64,000 bases of DNA, taken from the NCBI GenBank assembly GCA_905250125.1, contig CAJNOL010000086.1:221080-285079 (forward strand), read 5' to 3'. The stretch's first letter is position 1. Every line of letters starts with the position of its first letter. Below the pieces are notes generated by a model. It worked only from the letters and a program-made list of their open reading frames with translations, had not been told where the DNA came from and searched no databases. Shown here piece after piece: positions 15,001 to 25,270 of this stretch. Source of the DNA: Rotaria sordida (Eukaryota; Rotifera; Eurotatoria; Philodinida; Philodinidae). Both the position numbers and the translations under genes were made by a program.

Positions 15001-18000
15001 GTTATTATTTATAATTTTAATTATACTATACTTCCAACTATACCTTTAAACATAATGATTCAACAACCAACAGATACACAATATGTTTCTACATGTGGTG
15101 CTTTTGGAAATCCATCAACATCTATTGAACCATATATCATTGATATATGTGGTTATTTTTCTTCAATTCAAAATCAAAATATTCAATTATTAATGGAAAC
15201 AATTGGTATATATTATACTACTCATCGAATTTCAATTAGATCAATACGTAAGTTAAATTCAAGATAATCTTTCAAATAAATCTCGAAATTTTTCTCAAAT
15301 AGAATCTTATATTGCTACACCATTAAATGTTGAACATTATATAACAATAACTGGTAATATGATGACACGAATATATTTTGTAATAGCAAGTGAATCATCA
15401 ATAATTCTTGGTTCAAATATTGAACCATTAGCATCAATTAATGATATATTAAATACAATATCTTATCGAAATTATCAACAATGTATTCCATATATATCAT
15501 TAAATATTCTTTTACGATTAAAATTATGTATTCCATTAAATGAAATTTCATTATCGATTAATTTAATTACAAAAGCAGTTTCTGCAGCTACTGGTAAAAA
15601 AAAATCATTTTATTCGAAAAATTCATATATTTAATCTGTTTTTTGTTTGTTTCGTTAAAAAAGGACAATCAAATGTTAATGTTATGCTTAAAGGTGTTCA
15701 AGAAGGTGTTACAACTACAGGGTAAATTGATTTTATTTGTTGAAAAAAATAAAACATTTTATTTTTTTTTTGGAAATATTTTTTTTCTTTAGTCGATCTG
15801 CAAATATTGGATATTTCTTAATAACAATTAATGGAATAACATATAATCAAACAATGACTAATAATCTATCAATGAATTCAATTCTTCTTTCAATTATTCA
15901 ACAAGAAAATGAAAATTTATTATGTTCAGAAGAAACAGAAATTCTTCATTTAGAAAATAGTATTCAAGATTTTCATGCACCTTGTTCAACTCCACAATTG
16001 TAAGTAAAAAGAAAGCTATTATGAAAATTCACATTGTTCTTCCAAAGGTGACCTTGTATTATGGGCTAGTTTTTATTGCTAACACTTACCTGGAAAATCA
16101 CGAATTTTTTGAAACTCAGATAAATTTTCGAAGAAAATATTGCGTGTAAACTTTAAGGCAAAGTTTTGTGATTCCCTCGATTACAGACTCTAGCAATCGG
16201 AATAAAAGGTCATTAAATACCTTTTCATAGTATATCACAGGTATAAATTAATCATTTTAATACCGCTGTTAATTCTACTTACGGAGACAAAAGTAAGAGA
16301 TTTGTATAGTGAACAAAATTTTTTGAAATTTTAAAATCAAAGANNNNNNNNNNNNNNNNNNNNNNNNNNNNNNNNNNNNNNNNNNNNNNNNNNNNNNNNN
16401 NNNNNNNNNNNNNNNNNNNNNNNNNNNNNNNNNNNNNNNNNNNTTATCAGCTGAAAAAATATTAAAAGATTATTGGCAAAATTCAATTAAACAAAGTTCA
16501 ACAAATATAATTGTTGATATTATACAATTACAAGAATATCTTGCCTATTCATCGAAGTAATTCAAATGTTTTGTTTACAATTTTATTTTTATTTTTGTAT
16601 TCTTTTTCTTAGTCAATTATATACAACAATAAAATATAGAGTTGTTACATTCAATGGTTATACGATTCCAAATATATGTTTTAATTCAAGTTTATTTCAA
16701 ACAATGCATAGTTTATGTGATATACAGAATAATTATATGGAACAAGTACCAATTGGATATATACCATCATTTATTGATCTAAAAGGAAGTTATTTACAAA
16801 TTGATCTTGATCAAGAAAATTTTGTTGAATTAATTACTTCATCATTACAACGAATGGGTGTTAGTAGTAAAGGTAAATTGAATGAAGAAGTTTTAATTCG
16901 AAAAATAAATTTGATAAGAATAAGACAAAAAAAAAACATAGTTCAATGTAAAATTTAATGGAAATTCGTCAAATGAAAATTTCTATGATAATGATCTTGA
17001 ATCGATATTACATGAACAGTCAATTTCCATGTATTGAGATTCACGATTTGCGATAAATGTGTCAGAGTTCTCGTTTCTTGAGAACGAGAACGTATCCAAA
17101 ACTAGGTTCTCTAATACATTTTATGTATACTAAGATATTCATACAACTTTATCTATCTTTTCATATAAGACTATTGTGCGCTCTGGGTTCCTAGGAACGG
17201 AGACTCGAAAGAAAGTTTGGAGTTATCGAGAAACGGAACTTCGGATGGATTGCACTCTCGAAAATTCGAAATCAAATTTTGGAATCTTAAGTTTAGATAG
17301 TAAAGAACCCAAGAGGACATGTTATTTTTAACAATATTCTTGTATTACAAGTAGGAATATCAGACTTCTCGTTTCTGGACGTACCATTCTCAACGAACGA
17401 GAACCCATCCCAAACTGTATTTTTTATATATACTGAGATGTTTGTACATCTTCTTCTGTCTTTTTATGTGCGACTGTTATGCGTTCTGGACTTCTCGGAA
17501 CGGTACATGAAAGTGTAACATTTCGTATCACGCAGGATTGCAACTGTTATTTTTAGAGCTTATTCCGAAGCAATTTTTTTTCTCTCATACGTAGACACCT
17601 ACAATTAGGATTTGCAGAGTCTTAATCAAAATATAATAAAAAAAATAGGAAAATGTTCAACCTTGCACTTGATAAGAAATTTTACACGACCAATGCAGAA
17701 GATTAGAAATCTTAGTTCTGGTTTCGATAGAATTAGGATCAGATAATCCAACGGATCCTTACTTTTCAAGTTTTCATTTGAAGAGCTACTAAATCTTGTA
17801 TAATCACAGCATCGTGTGATTATTTGTCTTCATCTCTTTCCATATTCGTATCCATTAGGAATATCGGTATTCAAATAGAACAATATGTTGATTTTTTTTT
17901 CAAATCAGAATCTAAGAATAACAAGCGCATTTTTCTTTAGTGTCATCTATACTGACCGAACTACGGTTTGGATTAGACATGTCATTACTCACACGAGTTT

Positions 18001-21000
18001 ATTATACGATTATACCGAATCAAATAATTAGTCAAGAACAATTGTATGATCAATTGAAGGTATGTTTTTTTTTCAATTTCGATAATCTAAATATAGTGGT
18101 GGACATAAGTTGAAAGAAGTTGTATTTTTTAAATTTCCTTCTCGATGGTAATAGATGATAAGAATCTAAAAAAGAACATTTATGTAGCTGAAAAGATTCT
18201 CTATTAAAATTGATAGGTTCAAAGATCCAAACAGAACTACTTGGATGAGAATCTGCAGAAAACTAAGACTCCAAAAACCAGTTTTCTTACTTCCATTTGA
18301 AGCTTTTGGGAAAATATTTTATTTGATAGAGCAAGATGAGACGTCTTCGATTTCTTCATGACCTTCCTTCATCAAGCTGCATTCAATTTACACAACACTC
18401 CAAAGCGTTAAACATGTTAAAAACATTGAAATTTTCAATAGCAAGCAAAAAGGAAGGTCAAAGAGAGATCGAAGACATCTCATCATGCTCTATCAAATAA
18501 ATTTTTTTTTAAAGCTTCGAATGGAAGTCAGAAAACTGGTTTGGGGATTCTTGATTTCCTGCAATTCTTCATCCAAGTAGTTTTGCTCAAATCTTCAGAC
18601 CTGCCAATCCCAATAGAGACTCCTGTCAGTTACACAAATGTTTTACTTCAGATTCTTGCTAGCTATTACCATTGAGAAGAAAACTTAAAAATATAGCTTC
18701 TCTAGACTTCTGTCTGCCACTATATTTGTTTTCAATTTTTTTTGTTTTATATAGTTTACTTTTTCGACAATTCATACACGAAAATATGAATTATATCCAA
18801 TGGAACAATTATCTATTGTACGCACTGATGCTCATCAATATATTGCTAATGTTTCATTACCAATAAATGATTTCATTCGAAAAGATATTGAAAATTATTT
18901 AACATCATTAAATCCACGTATGTTTATTCGAATTTTTAATTAAATATTAAGTTTTTATTTTTTTAGAATATGGACATGCAAAAATTGTTTATATTGAATC
19001 TCTTAATATAAATCAAACTCGTTTTTATTTAACTGTAAAATTAAATTCTGAAACAAAAAAAAAGAGTCTTGTATAAAATATTTCTTTCTTTCTTTAGTTT
19101 ATCAATCAAAAACAATTAATTACTCGATGTGATTTTAAACTTTATTATCCTGGTATTTCAATATTTAATGAAGAAAATCTTGAAATAAATAGTCTTTATC
19201 TCGATCGAAATATGTTCATTGCTAAATCAGCTTCACTTATTGATAATCTTAATCAATTATGGACAAATGAAAATTTAAATGATTCAAAAAATTTATCTAT
19301 TCAATTACAAAATCAAATTCAATATATTTGTTCGGACGGGTAAATTTTAATAAAAAGAAAAAAAACGAAGATTAAATTTTGTTTTTTTTTGTTTTTCAGA
19401 AAACGATCTGTTCGAATTGATTATATTATTAAAAATCTTTCAGGTCATAATTTAAAATCACCTTCTAATACAATATTTGAAAAAATGTTTGGAAAATTTC
19501 TCAATAATTGTATTTCATATGAAGTACGTTCGATATATTTAACTGAACCACGTTTATCAAATAAAGAGATTTATGAAGCATTAGAAAATGCATGGCGTCA
19601 ATCGAATAGTAAAAATTTATCGTTTGATATTATTTTCTTTTATTAACATTTGTTTTTTTGTTCTCGTTAGATAATTTTCCAATAAAGATTTCTTCAGAAT
19701 TTTTTATTGATTCATCTTATTTAACAAATAAAAAGTAAATGATAAGATGTATTTTTCAATTCTATTTTATTATTTGTTTTAATTTTTTCTAGTCAAACAT
19801 TAACACGTTTAATTTATACAATAAATTCTAATACATTAAGAATTATTCAACCATTAACAAATTCAATTCATTTATCAAATATTTATACAGATATTCCATA
19901 TAAACGATCGACAATTTATGTTGAAAATAAAACATTAAATTCAACAATATCATCTATGATTAATAAAGCATTACGATTAAGTTGGTCAAAAGCAAATAGT
20001 TATCTTTTTTCATCAAATGATGTATTTATACCATCAATTAATACTGTACTATGCGAGTAAGTTTTGTTTTTCTTTTTGATTAACAAAAGTATCGATCGAA
20101 GAGATTTATAATTTTTGAATTCAAATTTGACGATTATCGAGAATATCTCTAGATTAGAATAACTGTTCTAATTTCGAGCCTCTCGGCAGTCATCGAATTC
20201 TGATCATTCGAAAACTGTATCCTATCGGACATTTATTTTCGACTCCTCAAGCAATTTTAGATTCCTCAATAATCATTGAAATTTCGAGTACTCGAGAAAA
20301 GAAAAATATCAGAAGCATAATATTGAGTGCTTCAGTAGAAGCATGTCTAGCAGAATAATAGTTTCAAATGGTGAAGTTAATTTTCATTTTGTGAAACTTT
20401 TTCAAAAAGTGATTTACAAATGTCTTTTTCATTCAACTACCTTAGTAGGATCATTTATGTTCGACATATATTTTCCTGAATTTCATAATTTTCTAAAAAA
20501 AAATATTTATCATTAACTGATGAAAAATAACAAATGAGACCGGAATCCATAGGCATTTTTGGCGAAGAACACAGCCATAATGAATTTTGCGTTTTGAATA
20601 TTTGAAAATTTTTTTTTTTAATATTAATTTTATACTTTACCACATAAATCAATTATTTATCGAATGTAATATTTATCAAATATGCCTGCTTATATAGCAT
20701 TTGATACTCCAAAAAAAGCCATTTCTTTAGCTAGACACACATAAAAGATATTTTTATTCGATTGAAAACTTGTTTTTTTTTTGAATTTTCGAAAATTGTT
20801 AGCAAATGTTAAAATAATAATCTTGAAAGTACTATCTTTCCAAGAATTGAAAAGATAACTCTCATAGAAGAACAATAGTTCATATTTAGTTTAAATATTC
20901 GACGAATGTTAATTGTAAGTATCCATGTTTGAATCTACTTCTCTACGTTGATTCGATAGGCTTCGCCGACTCGAGAATGAGGCATCTATAGGAAAAAATC

Positions 21001-24000
21001 CGGTTTCATTTTAATTAAATTTTGATCCCCTCGGTAAAAATTGTTTGACTGATCGAAAGCTCAACGTTTTACTGACCAATCGAAAAGTGAAAATCTGAGG
21101 GTCCGTTTGCAATTTCGATGTCAACGGTAACCTATCGGATGTCGAGTTAGGCGGCTGGATAACTCTTCTCTACTAAGTTACGAAAATTTTCTTGAATTTT
21201 GACCGAAAAATTAAACAAGAGATTTTTTTAGTTCAAACTTCGTCTTTAATTAGATCTCATAATCCTAAGAATATAAAGTGAGAAGAATTGATAGTTATTC
21301 GACATGAGTATTTTAAGAATGAATGAATCATTTTGAGTAAAACTTTGTAGGATATTTTTCAGGTAAGAAGACCTACTTATAGATGATATTTCAAGTTGAA
21401 AATACTATCCTTTGATTGAAATCAAGCAAAATCCATCAAAATATAAAATGATGGCCTGCCACAGTAAGATTCAATGAAGTTTTTCATACTGTGTATCTTC
21501 TCATTGGAGGAATCATATTGACTCTGAGGTAAACTATATTAATTCAAAGTTTACATCAGTATCAAAAATTATAAGTGTCACTTTCTTTTCCATGATTATA
21601 TCTAACGAGAAAAGCTTCTCAACTGATTAATCGTTTTTTGAGTCGAAACTGCGATTTCTGACGATATTTTGGAATTTCGACTTAAACTTTATATAGAGAT
21701 AGGCCTTAACGAAAGGAGTTTCTTGTGAAAGTTTCATATCTTTTGAACATTGAATCTACGAGGCTATACAAGCGATGTGAAAAGCATGCTTTTATCACAG
21801 ATGTATTTCAGGAGAGAAATAATGAAAATATCTAAAATTTTCACTACAAACTGTTTCTGTTAAAGTCTATCTTGATGTGAATTTTCAAGTGAAATTTTGA
21901 AAATCAATTTTCCTAGTATTTCTGAGGAGGACTACAGCATTGTACTTGAAAACATCGTTAAAATTCAGTATCTCCGCAGTAATATGTGAAGGGCTCGAAC
22001 TCTTTTCATAGTATTTATAGCTCATGAGAGTCTATCTGATGTACACAGTTGCGAATCCAAACCGATTAATCAGTTGGAAGACCTTTCTCATAAGTTTCAT
22101 AAATTATATATCAAACTTAGGCAGGGAATTTAACAGTATTACGTAGACCGAATGATGCTCTGACTTATTATTATTTATTATTAATTTCATTAAATACTTG
22201 GAAACTTTTCTCTAATAAAGTTCAAAACAATATAATATATACTACATTCCAAGAGCATATGCTACATAATAAATTTGTCGTGGGCATTTATTTAAATATT
22301 CATTTTGATTAATTGAGCTGAAATTTCTGAACAGTTCATATTAATCTACTCTGGTCAAACGAATACTTTAGTTCATCCGAACAAAAGCTGATTATTAACA
22401 TCAACTCATTTGAGACAGAATTGTCTGTCAACTCTCACATTGTTTTTAATTTAATTAGTCTATACGCTTACGATTTTTTATAAATGTATTATATTATTTT
22501 GTTAACAGTCTTCTTGTAGAAGAAAATTTGAACTATCATAGGAAATCGTATATTTAATTTTCACATTCTTGATAATTATATGATTTGACAATAGTCCAAG
22601 TAAATAACGAAAGAAGAGAAATGAATCGTTTTGTTTAAATGACAAGAATTCAATTGATATTCCATTCACTATCAAAATATTACATTGTACAGTGTGTATT
22701 AAAATTATTCAACTAAGTTTATTTTCAATATGTTTTTTCCATTGTCGGAAGCATTAAAAAGAATCCAACTAGTGATTCAAATAGAGAAGATCGTCTCCAA
22801 GAAGAATATAATGAAGTAAAAATAATTATCGGATTTACAAAGACAGAAAATTCAGAAAATTAAAATCCTCGTTTTTCAGTACCTAGAAAGGTTAAATATA
22901 ATTTTGTTTAGACTACATTGAACGATAGAATAAATAATTGTCTACAAAATAAGATGTCTCCAAATTCTCTACAACATTTTTTAGCTGGAATACAGCAATC
23001 TTACAATAGTTCCTAAAGTCGGTTTTTTTTTCAATTTCCTATAGCAAAGCCATCATTTGACCTTCAATCAAATTACTATATCTCGACCAAAAAGTGTCAC
23101 AGAGAATCATATGCTCTATGATTCTTCATAACATAAATAAAATTATATTTAAGCATTCTAGGTGTTGAACAACCAAGATTTTGGTTTTCTGGAGTCTCTA
23201 TCTTTGAGAATTTGATCGTTATTGTTGGAAACCATTTTCTCTATTCGAGTCACTAGTTGAATTCTTTCTAGCGCTTATGACATCAGAAAAAATTTGAAAA
23301 TAATCCCTGTTGAATAATTTTGGTATCTACTGTATATTGTTTTTAAACTATTATAATAGAAAAAATATTGAAATATTTAGTAATGGACAAATAAAAATTG
23401 ATTATTTAATTGGTTTACGATATGGTGATATTGGAGATTATTCTCAACCATCTGAACAAATTTATTCACAAATATTCAATGAAACTAGTTTAGCAACATT
23501 AGTTCATTTACGTTATATGGCAAGAAATAGTAATGAAGTATTATTAAATAATGATCAAACACCATTGATTCCATTTGATTCTCGATCTAGTAGTCCATTC
23601 GATGCGGTAAATTATTCAAATAAAGATAATGAAATTTTTGTTTTAAAGGCTTTTCTTTCTCTTCTAGCCTGAATGGTGGGTTGTTTTAATTGGTGTTATT
23701 GCTCTATTAATTATTTGGTTAATTTTATGTTTAATTTGTTATATATATTTTCGAAAACGGTCAGAATAAAAAAAAAAATAAAACAATTAATCTGTATATT
23801 TTTGTTTAAATCTTTGTTTTTGTGTTTTTTTTTTGTCGAATAGATCAACAAATCGTTATCATCATAATATTTCTAAACGTCCAACTAGACAAATGGATGT
23901 TCTTGCTCGAGAACAAGATCATTATTTACGTCCATCATTATCATCATTAGCATTTGATGGACCATATGTTGAATCATTTGATTCATCAGCTGATGATCAT

Positions 24001-24162
24001 CAAAAAATATCAACAAGAACAATATCATCACAACCTGAATTACAAGTTCGTCGTTTATCAGAACAAGATTGGCCACATTTTGCAATGCATAATCCATACG
24101 GTGGATGGCCATCAGTTCTTTTAAATTCACCATCACATTCAACTGATTCAAATCGTCCATGA
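1..24162 (+). CDS. Giant multi-EGF, C-type-lectin-like, single-pass membrane protein (5' end outside window)
   Basis: The window opens in frame inside an EGF module and the gene ends at a TGA at 24160-24162. I trace about 39 exons. Well-supported ends include 1-364, 1293-1577, 1658-1962, 2051-2668, 2733-2960, 3810-3993, 4059-4166, 4224-4345, 4412-4711, 4760-5170, 5233-5384, 5951-6471, 7959-10188, 10252-10478, 11167-11524, 11578-11681, 13220-13264, 13323-13394, 13449-13556 and 13643-13843. All have GT-AG borders and preserve frame. The product has about 58 EGF-like modules of the form C-x(4)-PC-x-NNGTC ... C-x-C-x-GYTG-x-x-C, many starting with I-[ND]-x-C. A lectin-like domain, a stalk, one TM helix and a cytoplasmic tail follow. 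No Notch LNR or laminin-G domain is visible, so I do not call it Notch or Crumbs. It is probably a cell-surface adhesion or recognition protein. The protein exceeds 3,500 residues in this window. The N-terminus and signal peptide lie upstream. Confidence 0.9.
365..1292 (+). other. Intron of the EGF gene with telomere-like tract
   Basis: This intron runs from GTAAGA at 365 to a T-rich acceptor ending at 1292. The flanking codons rejoin as ..T-G-A-H-C-E, restoring an EGF module. The only feature I see inside is the tract at 811-828 (GGTGTGGGTGTGGGTGTG). No open coding stretch of interest is present. Confidence 0.7.
811..828 (+). repeat. Interstitial TGTGGG tract
   Basis: The sequence is two full TGTGGG units plus a partial one. 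This matches the hexamer I recall as the bdelloid telomere repeat. It lies within an EGF-gene intron. Confidence 0.6.
2961..3809 (+). other. Intron of the EGF gene, no recognised content
   Basis: The borders are GTAAGA at 2961 and a long T-tract with AG at 3808-3809. Splicing rejoins CCT to TGC, restoring a P-C-L-N-G-G EGF motif. I see AT-rich unique-looking sequence and no recognisable gene. Confidence 0.6.
5385..5950 (+). other. Intron of the EGF gene, no recognised content
   Basis: The donor GTAAGT is at 5385 and the T-tract acceptor ends at 5950. The codon is split as TT|A and restores C-L-N-N-G. Nothing else is recognised inside. Confidence 0.6.
6511..7934. mobile_element. Terminal-inverted-repeat element filling an EGF-gene intron
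   Basis: The ends 6511-6520 (TTAAATGAAG) and 7925-7934 are exact inverted copies. The similarity continues inward through a GTCGTT...AAGCAATGAA block with small gaps. The element is about 1.4 kb and has no coding sequence I can support. It contains an (AT)n palindrome at 6655-6686 and nested copies of a segment reading ATCAAATGAAAGCTC, in direct orientation near 6680 and inverted near 7180. A TA or TTAA target duplication is possible, but the exact boundary is ambiguous. It lies wholly within intron 6472-7958. Confidence 0.55.
10189..10251 (+). other. In-frame 63-nt intron of the EGF gene
   Basis: The donor is GTATGTTA and the acceptor a T-rich tract with AG. The length is a multiple of three and has no stop, so naive translation reads through it and inserts a Lys/Phe-rich peptide inside a cbEGF module. 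Removing it restores G-V-C-A-D-I-N-E-C, the expected linker and first cysteines. Confidence 0.7.
10479..11166 (+). other. Intron of the EGF gene, no recognised content
   Basis: The donor is GTAAGT at 10479 and the acceptor TTTCAG ends at 11166. The codon rejoins as T-G-S-H-C-E. I see no gene or clear repeat inside. Confidence 0.6.
11760..13045. repeat. Inverted-repeat pair within an EGF-gene intron
   Basis: Arms 11760-11785 and 13020-13045 are reverse complements over 26 nt with one mismatch (core AAGAATATCTATTCAAAA). Weaker similarity continues outward through an ACATGTT motif. The enclosed 1.2 kb has a G-rich run at 12289-12308 and no supported gene. It may be a non-autonomous DNA element whose ends I cannot define. 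The host intron is 11682-13219. Confidence 0.45.
14021..14569 (+). other. C-type-lectin-like domain of the EGF gene (two exons)
   Basis: Exons 14021-14224 and 14278-14569 encode a module that starts VCPSPYNL and continues with a YCYRIN segment, an EAINECEKQQTQLVWFQS segment and a DFWTSGIYN segment, then a WQWL. Order and spacing fit a C-type lectin fold: first Cys, a Cys near the first helix, a WxG-like core strand and a Trp strand. The usual second disulfide and the EPN/QPD plus WND calcium-sugar motifs are not evident, so sugar binding is doubtful. It follows the last EGF module and a short linker (exons 13643-13843 and 13904-13969). Confidence 0.6.
16344..16443. other. Assembly gap (100 N)
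   Basis: Exactly 100 N, the usual placeholder for a gap of unknown size. It hides the 5' part of one stalk exon of the EGF gene; the coding frame is open immediately after it. Confidence 0.95.
17068..17503. repeat. Diverged direct duplication inside EGF-gene intron 16873-17940
   Basis: Segments 17068-17200 and 17366-17503 start TTCTCGTTTCT and end near GGAACGG. They share blocks in the same order: AACGAGAAC, ATCC[AC]AAACT, ATACT[AG]AGAT, CTTTTTATG/CTTTTCATA and GCGxTCTGG. The start-to-start distance is 298 nt. No coding sense is seen. Confidence 0.5.
18094..18722. mobile_element. Palindromic Tc1/mariner-type MITE in an EGF-gene intron
   Basis: The 629-nt element begins TAGTGGTGGACATAAGT and ends with the inverted form CCACTA, flanked by TA at 18092-18093 and 18723-18724. 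The two halves are long inverted repeats. For example, GATAGAGCAAGATGAGACG in the left half pairs with a near-identical reverse complement around 18465-18492, and the AGAAAACTGG blocks pair likewise. TA duplication and TIR form fit the Tc1/mariner superfamily. No transposase is present. The host intron (18060-18754) splices normally around it. Confidence 0.75.
20057..23380 (+). other. 3.3-kb intron of the EGF gene
   Basis: The donor GTAAGT is at 20057 and the acceptor AAATATTTAG ends at 23380. The codon rejoins as C-D-N-G-Q. Inside I see AT-rich sequence and one inverted-repeat pair (21607-21633 with 22063-22089), but no coding exon that can be supported. Confidence 0.55.
21607..22089. repeat. 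Inverted-repeat pair
   Basis: The 27-nt arms 21607-21633 and 22063-22089 are imperfect reverse complements sharing CAACTGATTAATCG. About 430 nt separate them. This may be a small foldback element; no target duplication is identified. Confidence 0.4.
23668..24162 (+). other. Transmembrane helix and cytoplasmic tail of the EGF gene
   Basis: Exon 23668-23759 encodes PEWW followed by about 23 hydrophobic residues rich in Val, Ile and Leu, ending with a stop-transfer FRKR. Intron 23760-23843 (weak donor GTCAGA) joins exon 23844-24162, a tail of about 105 residues. The tail is rich in His, Arg and Ser, with SSLAFDGPYVESFDSS and RRLSEQDWP segments as possible phosphorylation or docking sites. The stop is followed by AT-rich 3' sequence with AATAAA-type signals at about 24347. 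The Nout/Cin topology matches a type I receptor. Confidence 0.8.
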
Positions 24163-24440
24163 TAAAACTTTGTTCTATGACATTTTTAGTATTAACAAAA
24201 AAAAAACAAACAAACTCTGATTTACTGTGATTGTATAAGATATTCATCGTGGTCGTTTGGTTTTAATGCGTATTAGACTATTACATGTAAGATATTTGCT
24301 TGTCTTTTGATTGATATTTTTTTTTTGGTTCTTTTGTTTGAAAAAAATAAAATAAAAAACTTTTAACCAATAAAATAAAAGATTACATTCTTTTATGATA
24401 CACGATACAAGTTGAATAGAAGAGTCCGTATAAGTAATAG

Positions 24441-25270
24441 CTATACCTGTCCAAAATTAACATAAGCAGAACTCGCGAGATTTCTTGGTGAACGTTTCTC
24501 TTTTCGACATTCTTGAATTACTGGCCAAAGACATAAAACCTAAGAAAATGATTATTAGAAAATCGAATTTTTATTTTTCGCTTTAGGAATGCACACCAAT
24601 TTCTAGAATATGATGTCAAAGATGACATATTTTTCTTTATTAAGAATATAGTTTCTGTGAATATCGACCATGATCAGTTTTTTTTTGTATATTCGAAACT
24701 GTTGTAGTCGAACTTCATGTAATATAAAACAAATGTTTTGGAAATGATCAAGAATTCGTATTTTTCAGTGTTTTTCTTGACTGAATTCAAACTGATTTTG
24801 AGTTCTGTATTTTGGATTAAAGAAAATCTTAGAATAGCTTCGGAAAGAGCGTTTAAAAGCGATCACAACTGGCATGAAGAGTCGCCGGTAGCTTGGTAAT
24901 TCTCTGAAGTTATTCTTATGTTTTGTCTAATGCAAAATACAAGTCTCGAAATCAGTTAGAATTGGTTGAAATCCAAACTAAAAAAATACGAATTTTTGAT
25001 CAATTTTGAAACCTTTGTTTTGTATGACATGAAGTTCGACTACAGTTTCGAATATACAAAAATAAAGTCTGATCATGGTTGATGTAAATAATCTAGAAGA
25101 ACTACAGTCTTAATAAGGACAAAAAAAGTGTCATCTTTGCCATCATATTCTAGAAATTGATGTATACCTAATTCTTTTATAAATCTATTACTTACTAAAA
25201 GAATAAGTGTACAAACAGCAATAACAACTGAAATAACAACAGTGCCGAAGATAACAACTGGTATTGTCAT
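24441..25270 (-). CDS. Two-exon single-pass membrane microprotein (~57 aa)
   Basis: Exon 1 (25270 down to 25196) encodes MTIPVVIFGTVV and then a continuous run of Val, Ile, Leu and Ala. A perfect donor GTAAGTAA follows at phase 0. Exon 2 (24539 down to 24441) follows the acceptor TTTTCTTAG. It continues the hydrophobic run (VLCLWPV), then a basic stretch QECRKEKRSPRN and a short polar tail ending at TAG. The joined product has one TM helix of about 25 residues with a positively charged C-terminal side, so it probably has a cytoplasmic C-terminus. It is not a family I recognise. Both splice signals are strong and the helix is completed only after splicing, which argues for a real gene. An upstream non-coding exon is possible (ATAG just before the ATG). 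It converges on the EGF gene, with stops 279 bp apart. The intron carries a foldback element. Confidence 0.55.
24586..25168. mobile_element. Palindromic MITE in the microprotein intron, TA target duplication
   Basis: The 583-nt element is flanked by TA (24584-24585 and 25169-25170). Its two halves are inverted copies over well over 100 nt each: both contain CAATTTCTAGAATATGATG, a GACCATGATCAG-like or AACCATGATCAG block, and TATATTCGAAACTGT followed by TAGTCGAACTTCATG. The middle is unique and non-coding. It resembles a mariner-type foldback element. Confidence 0.7.

Larger units (their letters stand above)
14994..23606 (+). other. Extracellular stalk region of the EGF gene, many small exons
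   Basis: Exons I can join in frame: 14994-15247, 15303-15593, 15664-15721, 15793-15999, (gap)-16556, 16613-16872, 17941-18059, 18755-18917, 18967-19034, 19098-19339, 19400-19608, 19671-19734, 19793-20056 and 23381-23606. The protein is Ile/Asn/Ser-rich with many N-x-S/T sites. It has recurring hydrophobic strands of the KYRVVTF, VRIDYII and IKIDYLIGLRYG type and helices such as ALRLSWSKAN. These spacings recall SEA-type or adhesion-receptor stalk modules, but I cannot prove homology. One exon is cut by the 16344-16443 gap. The intron 20057-23380 is 3.3 kb and holds no coding sequence I can see. Confidence 0.65.

Noticed and set aside
19071..19097. GTATAA donor giving a 27-nt intron
   Set aside because: Too short for splicing; the donor at 19035 gives a 63-nt intron in the same phase and fits the other introns.
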